From NCBI RefSeq assembly GCF_002270055.1, contig NZ_NIBG01000024.1, forward strand, positions 415 through 64,414: a stretch of DNA of 64,000 nucleotides, given 5' to 3'. Made by a program: the position numbers and the translations under genes. The notes under the pieces were generated by a model. The model was given only the letters and a program-made list of their open reading frames with translations, had not been told where the DNA came from and made no database searches. The DNA is from Anaeromicrobium sediminis. GTDB taxonomy: Bacteria > Bacillota > Clostridia > Peptostreptococcales > Thermotaleaceae. The stretch's first letter is position 1, and each line of letters begins with the position of its first letter. Shown here piece by piece: positions 46,195-55,159 of the stretch.

Positions 46195-47361
46195 ATGGCA
46201 AGATTCACAATACCAAGAGATGTTTATTTTGGAGAAGGAGCAATAGAAGAATTAAAGAATTTAAAAGGGAAAAGGGCTGCCATAGTAATTGGTGGTGGTT
46301 CAATAAAGAGAAGTGGAGCATTAGATAAAATAGAAGGATATTTAAAAGAAGCTGGAATGGAAACTACACTTATAGAAGGGGTAGAATCAGATCCATCAGT
46401 TGATACCGTAATGAATGGCGTAAAAATAATGCAGAAATTTGAACCAGATTGGATAGTTGGAGTAGGTGGAGGTTCACCTATAGATGCGGCAAAAGCTATG
46501 TGGATATTTTACGAATACCCACAATTTACATTTGAAGAAGCTGCAAAACCATTCTCCCTACCAGAGTTAAGAACAAAAGCGAAATTTGCAGCAGTAACAA
46601 CAACTAGTGGAACTGGTACAGAAGTTACATCATTCTCAGTGATAACAGATAATAAAACTGGAGTAAAATATCCAATAGCTGATTACAATATAACACCAGA
46701 CATAGCAATAGTAGATACTGATTTAGCTCAAACAATGTCACCAAAATTAGTAGCACACACAGGAATGGATGCATTAACTCATGCTTTTGAAGCATACGTG
46801 TCAACAGTAAGAACAGTATTTACAGATGCACTAGCAATGAAATCTATTGAAATGATGAAAGAGAACTTAGTAAAGTCATTTGAAGGAGATACAAAAGCAA
46901 GAAGTGAAATGCACTTAGCACAATGCCTTGCAGGAATGTCATTCTCAAATGCAATCCTGGGAATAGTTCATAGTATGGCACATAAAACAGGAAAGATATT
47001 TAGTATTCCTCATGGATGTGCAAATGCAATATACTTGCCATATGTAATTCAATTTAACCAAAAAATTGCTGGTAAAGCTTATGCTGACATAGCAAGAAGA
47101 TTAGGCCTAGCAGGAAATAATGAAGAGGAATTAGTGAATTCATTAGTAGAAATGGTAATAGATTTTAATAAAAAAATGAATATTCCACTTACATTAAGAG
47201 AATTTGGAGTAAGTGAAAAAGACTTTAATGACAAACTTGAAGAAATTGCAGATACTGCAGTAGCAGATCCATGTACAGGTACAAATCCAAGAGAGATATC
47301 GGTAGAAGAAATGAAAAAACTATTTATTTGTGCTTACAATGGTGAAAAAGTAGAATTTTAA
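46195..47361 (+). CDS. Iron-containing alcohol dehydrogenase
   Basis: A group III NAD(P)H-dependent dehydrogenase of about 388 residues. The nucleotide-binding motif is GVGGGSPIDAAKAM. The iron ligands lie in HTGMDALTHAFEAY and the HSMAHKTGKIFSIPHGCAN segment. The C-terminus DPCTGTNPREISVEEM recalls the alcohol dehydrogenase half of AdhE. I take ATG at 46195 (MARFTIPRD), eight bases after GGAGGA; the longer frame upstream to 45952 has no family similarity. It probably reduces short-chain aldehydes. The divergent HxlR regulator suggests induction by an aldehyde or redox stress. Unlike most genes to the left it is on the plus strand. Confidence 0.95.
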   Translation: MARFTIPRDVYFGEGAIEELKNLKGKRAAIVIGGGSIKRSGALDKIEGYLKEAGMETTLIEGVESDPSVDTVMNGVKIMQKFEPDWIVGVGGGSPIDAAKAMWIFYEYPQFTFEEAAKPFSLPELRTKAKFAAVTTTSGTGTEVTSFSVITDNKTGVKYPIADYNITPDIAIVDTDLAQTMSPKLVAHTGMDALTHAFEAYVSTVRTVFTDALAMKSIEMMKENLVKSFEGDTKARSEMHLAQCLAGMSFSNAILGIVHSMAHKTGKIFSIPHGCANAIYLPYVIQFNQKIAGKAYADIARRLGLAGNNEEELVNSLVEMVIDFNKKMNIPLTLREFGVSEKDFNDKLEEIADTAVADPCTGTNPREISVEEMKKLFICAYNGEKVEF

Positions 47362-47379
47362 TAACAAATTATGAATATA

Positions 47380-47414
47380 AGACTAAAGGCTCTACTGAGT
47401 GCTTAGTCTTTTTC
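47380..47414 (+). terminator. Terminator of the alcohol dehydrogenase gene
   Basis: AGACTAA/TTAGTCT hairpin (imperfect inner part) followed by TTTTTC, 18 bases after the stop codon on the plus strand. Confidence 0.7.
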
Positions 47415-47592
47415 AAAAACATTAGTTAAAACTAGTATAAGAAGTTGATTTTTATTTAGAAATAATAGGAATTTATTAATACATGTAGAATAAAAGTAAT
47501 ATTAGAAAGCTTTTTCAAGTTGTTTATCTATAATAAGATTTTGTTAATAAAGGACATGATTTTAATTACTTAATTATAGAAAGGAGATGGAA

Positions 47593-48531
47593 ATGATTAT
47601 AAATGAAAAAATGAATAGAAAAGATATTGGACTTGCCTTGCTTGTAGTGACGGTTTGGGGAGCTAATTTCACTGTGATTAAATTGGGTCTTGCTGGAGTA
47701 CCTTCCATGCTATTAGCTGTTTTGCGCTATGTGTTAACCGCATTTCCCGCTGTTTTCTTTGTAAAGCGTCCTGCCATAGAATGGAGATATTGTATTGCCT
47801 ATGGATTGGCAGTGGGTGTCGGCCAATTTGGTTGCTTGTTTTATGCCATGGATATAGGTATGCCAGCGGGTATTGCTTCTGTGGTTCTTCAATCTCAAGC
47901 ATTCTTTACAATTTTATTTGCAGCAGTGCTTTTAAAAGAACCACTAAAGGTAAGACAACTGATAGGCCTTGTAGTTGCTTCACTGGGTCTTTACCTCATA
48001 GGTACAAATGGAGGTGCTAACGGAACCTTATCCATTCCTCTTGGAGCATTTTTATTAAGTCTTTTAGCCGCCGCTTGTTGGAGTGGCTCCAATATAGTAA
48101 TAAGATATGCTGTCAATCATGCAGCTTCTAGGGGAGAAAAATTAGACATGCTTAGCCTTGTTGTCTGGTCAAGTCTTGTACCTCCTATTCCTCTTATGAT
48201 ACTTGCGCTCATGTTTGACACGCCTGAAACATTATTACACGCAATTACTAATTTGAATGGAGTATCTATTTTTGCTGTCTTTTATCTTGCTTTTTTCGCA
48301 ACATTAGTTGGATATGGCACATGGAGCGGATTAATTGCTAAGTATTCTGCAGGCCGAGTAGCCCCACTCTCTTTACTCGTTCCTGTCACTGGACTTATTA
48401 CCGCTCGTCTTGTTCTTGGAGAACAGCTTTCCTCCCTACAGTGGGCCGGAGGTTTGGTTATAGTTCTTGGCATACTCATATCAAATTTTGGCCTAGCACC
48501 AATGAAATTCTTACTTAAGGCTAAAGATTAA
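47593..48531 (+). CDS. EamA-family drug/metabolite transporter (RhaT/YdcZ superfamily)
   Basis: An integral membrane protein of about 312 residues with ten predicted helices arranged as two EamA repeats (first about 8-145, second about 155-295). Recognisable stretches are LLVVTVWGANFTVIKLG, GLAVGVGQFGCLFYAM, PAGIASVVLQSQAFFT, AACWSGSNIVIRYA and LVPVTGLITARLVLGEQLS. It exports or exchanges small metabolites; the substrate is unknown. The second in-frame ATG (47593) is six bases after AAGGAG. Base composition and codons (many GCC, CTT, CGT) are richer in G+C than neighbours, suggesting recent transfer. Confidence 0.9.
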   Translation: MIINEKMNRKDIGLALLVVTVWGANFTVIKLGLAGVPSMLLAVLRYVLTAFPAVFFVKRPAIEWRYCIAYGLAVGVGQFGCLFYAMDIGMPAGIASVVLQSQAFFTILFAAVLLKEPLKVRQLIGLVVASLGLYLIGTNGGANGTLSIPLGAFLLSLLAAACWSGSNIVIRYAVNHAASRGEKLDMLSLVVWSSLVPPIPLMILALMFDTPETLLHAITNLNGVSIFAVFYLAFFATLVGYGTWSGLIAKYSAGRVAPLSLLVPVTGLITARLVLGEQLSSLQWAGGLVIVLGILISNFGLAPMKFLLKAKD

Positions 48532-48572
48532 AAGCTGTACTTAAAGCACAGCCTTAAAAAACCAACTAAAAC

Positions 48573-48600
48573 AAAAAAGGTTAGCCTATGCTAACCTTTT
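48573..48600. terminator. Bidirectional terminator between the EamA gene and purR
   Basis: AAAAGGTTAGC/GCTAACCTTTT with loop CTAT, flanked by A-tract and T-tract. It serves the convergent EamA transporter and purR genes. Confidence 0.85.
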
Positions 48601-49414
48601 AAACTAACTCTTCATTAGGATATATTATTACATTTTGTTCCCTATCATCTATGTGATCTAATACAAGTAATGGAATATAATCTTTTACAACCTTAGCTTC
48701 TGGTTCCTTAGTACTTATTAAGACTCCTATTCCTACCACATTTGCATCAAATTCACGCATCATATCTACCATTCCCTTAGCCGTTCCTCCAGCCTTCATA
48801 AAATCGTCTATTATGATTACATTAGACCCAGGTTTAATAGCGCGCTTTGATATGGACATGGTTTGAATTTTACCAGTAGACCCAGATAAATAATTAATAC
48901 TAACAGTAGACCCTTCCGTAACTTTACTATCTCTTCTTAAGATTATAAGTGGTACATTTAGTGCATTTGCCGTCATCATAGCTATAGGAATACCTTTAGT
49001 TTCTACTGTGATTACGTAATCGATTTCCTTGTCCATAAATTGAGTGGCAAAGATGTTCCCAACCTTTCTCATAGTAGCAGGGTTATATATTATATCTGCC
49101 ATATATAAAAATGGACCTGGTATAATTCTTTTAGGATCTTTAAGTTTGTTACAGACTTCATCTAATATTTCCTTAGTTTCTTCTTTAGTTAAGACAGGTA
49201 TATATTTTACCCCTCCAGCAGCTCCTGGCACAGTTTCTATCTTGCCCAGTTCTAAATCTTCCATCAGTTTCTTTGCTATGACAATATCTTCACTGATACT
49301 AGATTTGGCTGCATTGAATTTATCCGTAAAATAACTAAGATTAAATAAATGATTTGGATTATCAGTCAATATTTTAACTAATGCTCCGATTCGTTCATTT
49401 CTCTTTATTTTCAT
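48599..49414 (-). CDS. purR: Purine operon repressor PurR
   Basis: PurR represses purine synthesis genes when PRPP is low. The protein of about 271 residues starts MKIKRNERIGALVKIL at 49414; residues before that have no counterpart in the family. It has an N-terminal winged helix with FNLSYFTDKFNAAKSSISED and a C-terminal phosphoribosyltransferase-like domain with the PRPP-binding motif VIIIDDFMKAGGTAKGM and ETKGIPIAMMTANAL. In B. subtilis it stands next to spoVG; here an inserted three-gene block separates the two. Confidence 0.96.
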   Translation of the reverse strand: MKIKRNERIGALVKILTDNPNHLFNLSYFTDKFNAAKSSISEDIVIAKKLMEDLELGKIETVPGAAGGVKYIPVLTKEETKEILDEVCNKLKDPKRIIPGPFLYMADIIYNPATMRKVGNIFATQFMDKEIDYVITVETKGIPIAMMTANALNVPLIILRRDSKVTEGSTVSINYLSGSTGKIQTMSISKRAIKPGSNVIIIDDFMKAGGTAKGMVDMMREFDANVVGIGVLISTKEPEAKVVKDYIPLLVLDHIDDREQNVIIYPNEELV

Positions 49415-49632
49415 TCTTTTCCATTCTCCATTCAATTTTTTCGTTTAATATTATATTATTGCTTTTTACACAATTATTCAATACATTTATCTTCCAACAA
49501 ATATTTTTATGTTATAATTTTCTAAGAAAACTTTTTGTTCATATTTATCATTTCACATTCTTTTTATAAATATATATAAATATGGCTATAATTAACAATA
49601 AATTTTATTAAGTTTTATTGGAGGATTTTATA

Positions 49633-51024
49633 ATGTTTGATTTTGATTTAGATAAACATAGTATAAACCATATACATTTTATCGGAATAGGTGGAATAAG
49701 TATGAGTGCTTTAGCACAAATTCTTATTAACTTCGATTATAAGGTTTCTGGATCTGATATGAATGATTCAGAAATCACTAAAAAACTTTCATCACAAGGG
49801 GCCACTATACATATAGGCCATAATAAGAATAACATATCTAGTCCAGATTTAGTAGTATATACTGCTGCAGTGAAAGAAACTAATCCAGAATTAATGGAAG
49901 CTAGGACTAAACAAATTCCTATCCTATCTAGGGCAGAAATGTTAGGACTTCTTATGAAAAAATTTAAAAACAACATAGCCGTGGCAGGTACCCATGGAAA
50001 AACTACCACCACATCTATGATCTCTGTAATTTTAGACTACAATAAATACTCTCCTACCATATTAGTTGGTGGTCAACTAGATAACATAGGAGGTAATGTT
50101 AAAGTCGGGTCTAGAGATTACTTTATTACAGAAGCATGTGAATATGTGGGAAGCTTCTTAAAATTCTTCCCTACAGTTGGAATTATTTTAAACATTGAAG
50201 AAGACCACTTAGATTATTTTAAGGACTTAAATCATATTAAAAATACCTTTAGAGAATTCATAGATTTAATCCCAAATGATGGCCTTTTAATAGCTTATGG
50301 TGATGATCCTAATGTACAAAATATAATAGACCATGTAAATTGTAACTTAATCACTTATGGTCAAGATAATAATTCAGATTACTATCCTATAAATATTTCT
50401 TTCAATGACCTTGGATATCCTTCTTTTAACTTGTATAAAAAGGATAAATTACTAGGAAAAATAAATTTGAGAGTTCCAGGCGAACACAATCTATACAATT
50501 CCATAGCATCAATTGCATGCTGTCATCATTTTGGAATAGATATTGACCATATAAATGAGGCTCTAAATACCTTTGGTGGTACCCATAGAAGATTTGATTT
50601 ACTCGGTAATATTAATAATATAAGAGTAGTAGATGACTATGCTCACCACCCAACAGAAATAGAAGCCACATTAAAAGCCGTATCCAATATAGATCATAGT
50701 AACCTATGGTGTGTTTTTCAGCCCCATACCTTTACTAGAACCATATCCCTTTTAGATGAGTTCTCAGAGGCCTTTGATGGAGTAGATAATCTCATTATCA
50801 CAGACATTTATGCAGCTCGAGAAAAGGACACAGGACAAATTCACTCTAAGGATTTAGTTGAAAAAATCAAAATGCGTAATGATAAAGTGACATATATGAA
50901 AGAATTTGATTCCATAGTAGATTACATTTATGAAAATGCTAAACCAAATGACTTGGTAATTACTATGGGAGCTGGAAATGTAAATAGAATTGGAGAAAAA
51001 TTAGTAAATAAATTAAAAGGCTAG
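49633..51024 (+). CDS. murC: UDP-N-acetylmuramate--L-alanine ligase
   Basis: MurC adds the first amino acid of the peptidoglycan stem peptide. The protein of about 463 residues has the N-terminal Rossmann domain HIHFIGIGGISMSALAQIL, the ATP loop VAGTHGKTTTTSM, the central EACEYVGSFLKFFPT and NIEEDHLDYF, and the C-terminal VVDDYAHHPTEIEATLKAV. The start is ATG at 49633 (MFDFDLDKHS) with GGAGG upstream. It is divergent from purR. No defects seen. Confidence 0.97.
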   Translation: MFDFDLDKHSINHIHFIGIGGISMSALAQILINFDYKVSGSDMNDSEITKKLSSQGATIHIGHNKNNISSPDLVVYTAAVKETNPELMEARTKQIPILSRAEMLGLLMKKFKNNIAVAGTHGKTTTTSMISVILDYNKYSPTILVGGQLDNIGGNVKVGSRDYFITEACEYVGSFLKFFPTVGIILNIEEDHLDYFKDLNHIKNTFREFIDLIPNDGLLIAYGDDPNVQNIIDHVNCNLITYGQDNNSDYYPINISFNDLGYPSFNLYKKDKLLGKINLRVPGEHNLYNSIASIACCHHFGIDIDHINEALNTFGGTHRRFDLLGNINNIRVVDDYAHHPTEIEATLKAVSNIDHSNLWCVFQPHTFTRTISLLDEFSEAFDGVDNLIITDIYAAREKDTGQIHSKDLVEKIKMRNDKVTYMKEFDSIVDYIYENAKPNDLVITMGAGNVNRIGEKLVNKLKG

Positions 51025-51041
51025 GATTTTATCCTAGCCTT
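51017..51041. terminator. Terminator hairpin after murC
   Basis: AAGGCTAGGAT/ATCCTAGCCTT includes the murC stop codon and lies 4 bases from the stop codon of the convergent gene. T-tracts are short on both sides, so efficiency is uncertain. Confidence 0.6.
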
Positions 51042-51044
51042 AAA

Positions 51045-52187
51045 CTATATACTCATACTACTTTTGATTATTTCACCTATATTTTCACTATAATATGTCT
51101 TGTTTTTATAAGTAATACTATTTTCATATATCTTAACCTCAAACTCTTCTCCTGTCACATTAAAGGTTAAGGTATATTTCAATTCTGATTCATCAGGAGT
51201 CACCATTGTTTCTGACTTTTGTGAGTGGATTAGCATTCTAGCTAACTCCCTTGGATAAAACACTTCATCTTCTAAGTCAAATATATTATCCTTATCATCT
51301 ATTACTATCTTTGTACTATTTAATAAATACTCTATTGAATCCCTATCAAAAACCTTATCTATTTTATATTTATCCATTAAATAATTCCAAAGTTCTCCAT
51401 CATATTCATAAAACTCCTTAGAATCATAGGAATCAATTAATATTGTCTTTTCATTTAAAAGCTTTATATTATATACCATATCCCCTATGCCCACTTCTAT
51501 ATGATAATTTGGGAATATGGCACTTAAATTCATATTTTCTTCCATAACTATTGGCTTTTTCAAAGTAATATTTTCTAAAAAATCTTGAATTTCTTCATTA
51601 TTGAGAGTCCACACACGAGATACATCTTTAGCTAAAATACTTATTTTATCCACATCATTAAATCTCAAGTGTTTAGAGTATCCATATACATATATGATTC
51701 CCAATTCATCTATAATCCTTTGTATTTCTTCTACATTACCTTCATACACATTACTTCCACCTGTAGGATTGTCTACTATAATATACTTGTCATTTAATTT
51801 TATTTTAATATTTTCGCTTTTTACATGGAGAGTATATAGATTCTCACTATACTTTTCCTTGTCTTCTTTAGATGACATTACTAAATTAAGGTCCATTCCC
51901 TTTAAAAGAGCTACAATTTTATCCGATTTATCCTCTTCCACCTCTATTACATTATCAGGAGAAGATTTACATTCTATATATAATTCATTAATATTTTCAA
52001 CAACTTCTTTAAAAGGGTCCTTCTCTTGTACTGCTGGTATTTCCTCTTTAACTTCTTCAACTGCCACAGTACTTTTTTCCTTTACTTCTTTCTTCTTATC
52101 CAAAATAAAGAAAGTAATAGATCCACTTACACTTCCAAGTACTAAAAACAGTATTACTAATCTTACTATTACTTTCGTGTTTTTCAC
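51045..52187 (-). CDS. Membrane-anchored extracytoplasmic protein of unknown function
   Basis: I do not recognise this 380-residue protein. It has one N-terminal membrane helix (about 9-30) followed by a charged Lys/Glu/Val-rich linker (to about 60), so the remaining 320 residues should lie outside the membrane. That part is acidic, rich in Asp, Glu, Ile and Lys, and appears alpha/beta. There are no Cys pairs, no repeats and no catalytic motif that I can name. It is encoded 209 bases downstream of the LCP ligase gene, with a terminator between them. GTG is the start after AGGAGTG. A role at the cell wall is only a guess from context. Confidence 0.75.
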   Translation of the reverse strand: MKNTKVIVRLVILFLVLGSVSGSITFFILDKKKEVKEKSTVAVEEVKEEIPAVQEKDPFKEVVENINELYIECKSSPDNVIEVEEDKSDKIVALLKGMDLNLVMSSKEDKEKYSENLYTLHVKSENIKIKLNDKYIIVDNPTGGSNVYEGNVEEIQRIIDELGIIYVYGYSKHLRFNDVDKISILAKDVSRVWTLNNEEIQDFLENITLKKPIVMEENMNLSAIFPNYHIEVGIGDMVYNIKLLNEKTILIDSYDSKEFYEYDGELWNYLMDKYKIDKVFDRDSIEYLLNSTKIVIDDKDNIFDLEDEVFYPRELARMLIHSQKSETMVTPDESELKYTLTFNVTGEEFEVKIYENSITYKNKTYYSENIGEIIKSSMSI

Positions 52188-52367
52188 TGTTTATCACTCC
52201 TAAGTTAATCATAAAACATTTATCTATAAAATAGCCCATTCTTATGTTTTTATACATCCTTCATTTTTATACATATTCTGCATATGCATTAAAAGTCCTT
52301 CCTACCCCTATAATTATATTAATTTTATTTAAAAATTCCTATAGGCAAATAAGACTTAACTGCAAAA

Positions 52368-52396
52368 AAATAAGGGTGCAAATTTGCATCCCTATT
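52368..52396 (-). terminator. Terminator of the LCP gene
   Basis: AATAGGGATGCAAATTTGCACCCTTATT-type hairpin (stem AATAGGG.TGCAAA with TTTGCA.CCCTTATT), followed by TTTTTGC on the minus strand, at the LCP stop codon. Confidence 0.8.
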
Positions 52397-53337
52397 TATC
52401 TTGAATATATTTCTTTTATTATATCTTCTACTCCAGATTTATCATGTATAAAGTATGATAATCTATTTCTCATTACAGTGTCTCCAGGAATAGAATATGT
52501 CTTTAAACTATCACTATCCATACCAATGGCATCTGTAGCAAGTTTCACCGCATCTACTACAGACATGTCCGTTTCAATATATTTCATAACGGTATTGGCA
52601 ACTACTGGTAATCTAAAACCTAATGCCTTTTTTAAAGCAGCCTTTATAAACTGTTGCTGAGTTTTAGTACGACCTAGATCTCCATTTGGATAACCCGTTC
52701 CATCGTTGCCCTTTCTAAATCTTAAAAACTGAATAGCTTTTTTACCATTTAACACTTGTGTACCCTTTTTTAAATCTATGTGAAGAGGTGGACTGTCATA
52801 AGGGTCATCATATTTCATATCCATAGGAATAGTCACCTTTACTCCCCCTAAGGAATCTACTACACTCTCTACACCTTCATATCTAACTTTCACATAATAG
52901 TCTATAGGAACATTACAAAGAACTTGGCTAATAGCTACCTTAGTTCCCGTTACACCTTCATCTCCATGAACTGCATTTATTTTTTTCTTATCTGGAGAAT
53001 GATTTTTATTTCTCTCGTAGTAAGTATCTCTAGGTACAGATACTAAGTCTATATTATTAGTATCTGGGTCAAAACTTGCAAACATTATAGTGTCCGTTCT
53101 AGGCCCTTCCATACCTAGTAATAAAAAATTAATTCTCTCGCTTTTCTCTATTAAAATCTCCAACTCGCTCTTTGGTTCTTCCTTTGGCACTTCTTTTTCC
53201 TTTTCTTCTTCCTGTGGTTGCTCTACTACAACTTCCTCTGGAGGATTATAAAACTTTGTAAAGGCCCATACTCCAGCTCCAATTACCATTGTAAAACATA
53301 GAAATGCTATGAAAAATACCTTCATAAATGTCTTCAT
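52396..53337 (-). CDS. LytR-CpsA-Psr (LCP) family cell-wall glycopolymer ligase
   Basis: LCP proteins transfer teichoic-acid or capsule precursors from lipid carriers to peptidoglycan. The 313-residue protein has an N-terminal membrane helix (about 5-28), a Glu/Pro-rich spacer and the extracytoplasmic LCP domain (about 65-300). Conserved stretches are FLLLGMEGPRTDTIMFASFD, VSVPRDTYYER, INAVHGDEG, VKVTIPMDMKYDDPY and IQFLRFRKGNDGTGYPNGD then LGRTKTQQQFI, with the Arg/Asp residues that bind the pyrophosphate. The start ATG follows AGGAAG. The polymer attached cannot be told from sequence. Confidence 0.94.
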   Translation of the reverse strand: MKTFMKVFFIAFLCFTMVIGAGVWAFTKFYNPPEEVVVEQPQEEEKEKEVPKEEPKSELEILIEKSERINFLLLGMEGPRTDTIMFASFDPDTNNIDLVSVPRDTYYERNKNHSPDKKKINAVHGDEGVTGTKVAISQVLCNVPIDYYVKVRYEGVESVVDSLGGVKVTIPMDMKYDDPYDSPPLHIDLKKGTQVLNGKKAIQFLRFRKGNDGTGYPNGDLGRTKTQQQFIKAALKKALGFRLPVVANTVMKYIETDMSVVDAVKLATDAIGMDSDSLKTYSIPGDTVMRNRLSYFIHDKSGVEDIIKEIYSR

Positions 53338-53520
53338 ATTTATCTTCCTTTCAAATACATATCCATATATATTGTAACATATGTTAAAAACATAATAGTT
53401 AAAAATATATTACAAATAATAACATGAAATCTTTTCCACTCTTTTTTGTAATTTTTTGTTAACTATTTTTTCCCTAAAATAAATTACAATATATGTATTA
53501 ATAATAAAGGGGTGAAGTAT

Positions 53521-54252
53521 ATGAATAACAAAAATCCATTAATAATTGTGGCCTTAATATTAACCTTAGGAGTTATAGTCTCCTCTGTTATAGTGACAAA
53601 AGGTTTTGTTCAAGTAAAGGCTAATAAAAATTCATTAACCGTTAAGGGTAGTGCTAAGAAGCAGATTAAATCAGACTTCGTTGTATGGAATGGAAGCTTT
53701 TCTGTTCAATCTAGTGATTTATCCTCTGCCTATTCAAAAATTAAAGAGGATGAATTGAAGGTAAAGAATTATTTAATTAATGCTGGTATTAAGGAAGATG
53801 ACATAGTTCTATCCTCCATTTCAACTAGTACATATAATAAAATATTACCAAATGGCACTTATACCAATGAAATAGAAAGTTACAAACTCTACCAAACTGT
53901 TGAAATCAGATCTAGTGACGTAGATAAAATTACTAATATATCAAGGGAAGCTACAGACCTTATAAACAGTGGGGTAGAATTTAGCTCTAACGGACCTCAA
54001 TACTTCTATACTAAATTAGCTGATCTAAAGATTGAGATGATAGAATTAGCAACTAAGGATGCTAAATTAAGGGCAGAAAAGCTTCTTCAAATTTCTAATA
54101 ATACTCCAGGTCAACTATTATCTGCTAGAGTTGGTGTATTTCAAATAACACCCCTTTACTCTAATGAAATCTCAGATTATGGAATCAACGATACATCTTC
54201 ATTGGAAAAGGAAATTACAGCTGTAGTATCCTGTGAATTTGAAGTGAAATAG
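53521..54252 (+). CDS. SIMPL-domain (YggE-like) extracytoplasmic protein
   Basis: A protein of about 243 residues with an N-terminal signal anchor (about 7-28) and one SIMPL/DUF541 domain. Typical stretches are NSLTVKGSAKKQIKSDFVVW, YLINAGIKEDDIVLSSIST, LYQTVEIRSSDVDKI and the C-terminal ATKDAKLRAEKLLQ. Members occur in oxidative-stress tolerance and as pore-like oligomers, but no enzymatic activity is established. ATG at 53521 is six bases after AGGGGTGA; an upstream GTG at 53512 is less likely. It converges with hbd and shares a terminator. Confidence 0.87.
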   Translation: MNNKNPLIIVALILTLGVIVSSVIVTKGFVQVKANKNSLTVKGSAKKQIKSDFVVWNGSFSVQSSDLSSAYSKIKEDELKVKNYLINAGIKEDDIVLSSISTSTYNKILPNGTYTNEIESYKLYQTVEIRSSDVDKITNISREATDLINSGVEFSSNGPQYFYTKLADLKIEMIELATKDAKLRAEKLLQISNNTPGQLLSARVGVFQITPLYSNEISDYGINDTSSLEKEITAVVSCEFEVK

Positions 54253-54262
54253 ATGAAAATAA

Positions 54263-54288
54263 AAAAATGCTGCGTGAGCAGCATTTTT
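54263..54288. terminator. Bidirectional terminator between the SIMPL gene and hbd
   Basis: AAAAATGCTGC/GCAGCATTTTT with the GTGA loop and tracts on both sides (TATTTTTATC on the plus strand, TTTATTTTCATC on the minus strand). Confidence 0.88.
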
Positions 54289-54292
54289 ATTT

Positions 54293-55141
54293 TTATCTAT
54301 TATAGTTATAGAAACCTTCTTTAGTCTTTCTTCCTAATAGATTAGCTCTAACCATTTTTCTTAATAATGGATGTGGTCTATACTTAGAATCACCAAATTC
54401 ATTATATAATACTTCCATAATAGCTAGGCATACATCAAGACCAACTAAATCTCCTAAAGCTAAAGGTCCAATTGGATGATTAGCACCAAGCTTCATAGCT
54501 TCATCTATGTCTTCCTTAGTAGCTACACCATCAGCTAATATTCCTACAGCTTCGTTTATCATAGGAATTAATACTCTGTTTACAACAAATCCAGGAGCTT
54601 CTTCTACTTCTACTGGAGTTTTTCCTATTTCCTTAGTTAATCCTACTATTACTTCCTTAGTTTCATCAGAAGTAGCAATTCCCTTAATAATTTCTACTAA
54701 CTTCATTACTGGAACTGGATTGAAGAAATGCATACCAATAACCTTATCTGGTCTATTAGTAGCTGATGCTATTTCAGTTATAGATAAAGAAGAAGTGTTT
54801 GTAGCTATAATAGTATCTTCTTTACATATTTCATCTAATTGAGCAAATAATTCTTTTTTAGCTTCCATATTTTCAGTGGCAGCTTCTACTATTAGGTCGC
54901 ACTCTTTCATTATGCTAATATCTGTAGACGTATGTATTCTACCCATTATTTCAGTTTTTTGCTCTTCAGTTAATCTTTCTTTTTTGATTAATCTGTCTAA
55001 GTTTTTAGATACTGTAGCTAATCCTCTTTCAATAGAAGAATCTCTTCTAGCTCTAACGCAAACTTCATAACCCTTTTGAGCAAAAACTTGGATAATTCCA
55101 GCTCCCATTGTACCTGTTCCTAAAACACCTATTTTTTTCAT
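54293..55141 (-). CDS. hbd: 3-Hydroxybutyryl-CoA dehydrogenase
   Basis: Hbd reduces acetoacetyl-CoA to 3-hydroxybutyryl-CoA in butyrate formation. The 282-residue protein has the N-terminal dinucleotide fold IGVLGTGTMGAGIIQVFAQK and the catalytic region MHFFNPVPVMKLVEIIKG with the His-Glu pair, plus EEAPGFVVNRVLIPMINEA and DEAMKLGANHPIGPLALGD. It begins 19 bases downstream of crt with GGGGGG as ribosome site, so crt-hbd is a two-gene operon. Thiolase, butyryl-CoA dehydrogenase and the electron-transfer flavoproteins, usually adjacent, are not in the window. Confidence 0.96.
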   Translation of the reverse strand: MKKIGVLGTGTMGAGIIQVFAQKGYEVCVRARRDSSIERGLATVSKNLDRLIKKERLTEEQKTEIMGRIHTSTDISIMKECDLIVEAATENMEAKKELFAQLDEICKEDTIIATNTSSLSITEIASATNRPDKVIGMHFFNPVPVMKLVEIIKGIATSDETKEVIVGLTKEIGKTPVEVEEAPGFVVNRVLIPMINEAVGILADGVATKEDIDEAMKLGANHPIGPLALGDLVGLDVCLAIMEVLYNEFGDSKYRPHPLLRKMVRANLLGRKTKEGFYNYNR

Positions 55142-55159
55142 ATAATGTTCCCCCCTAAA

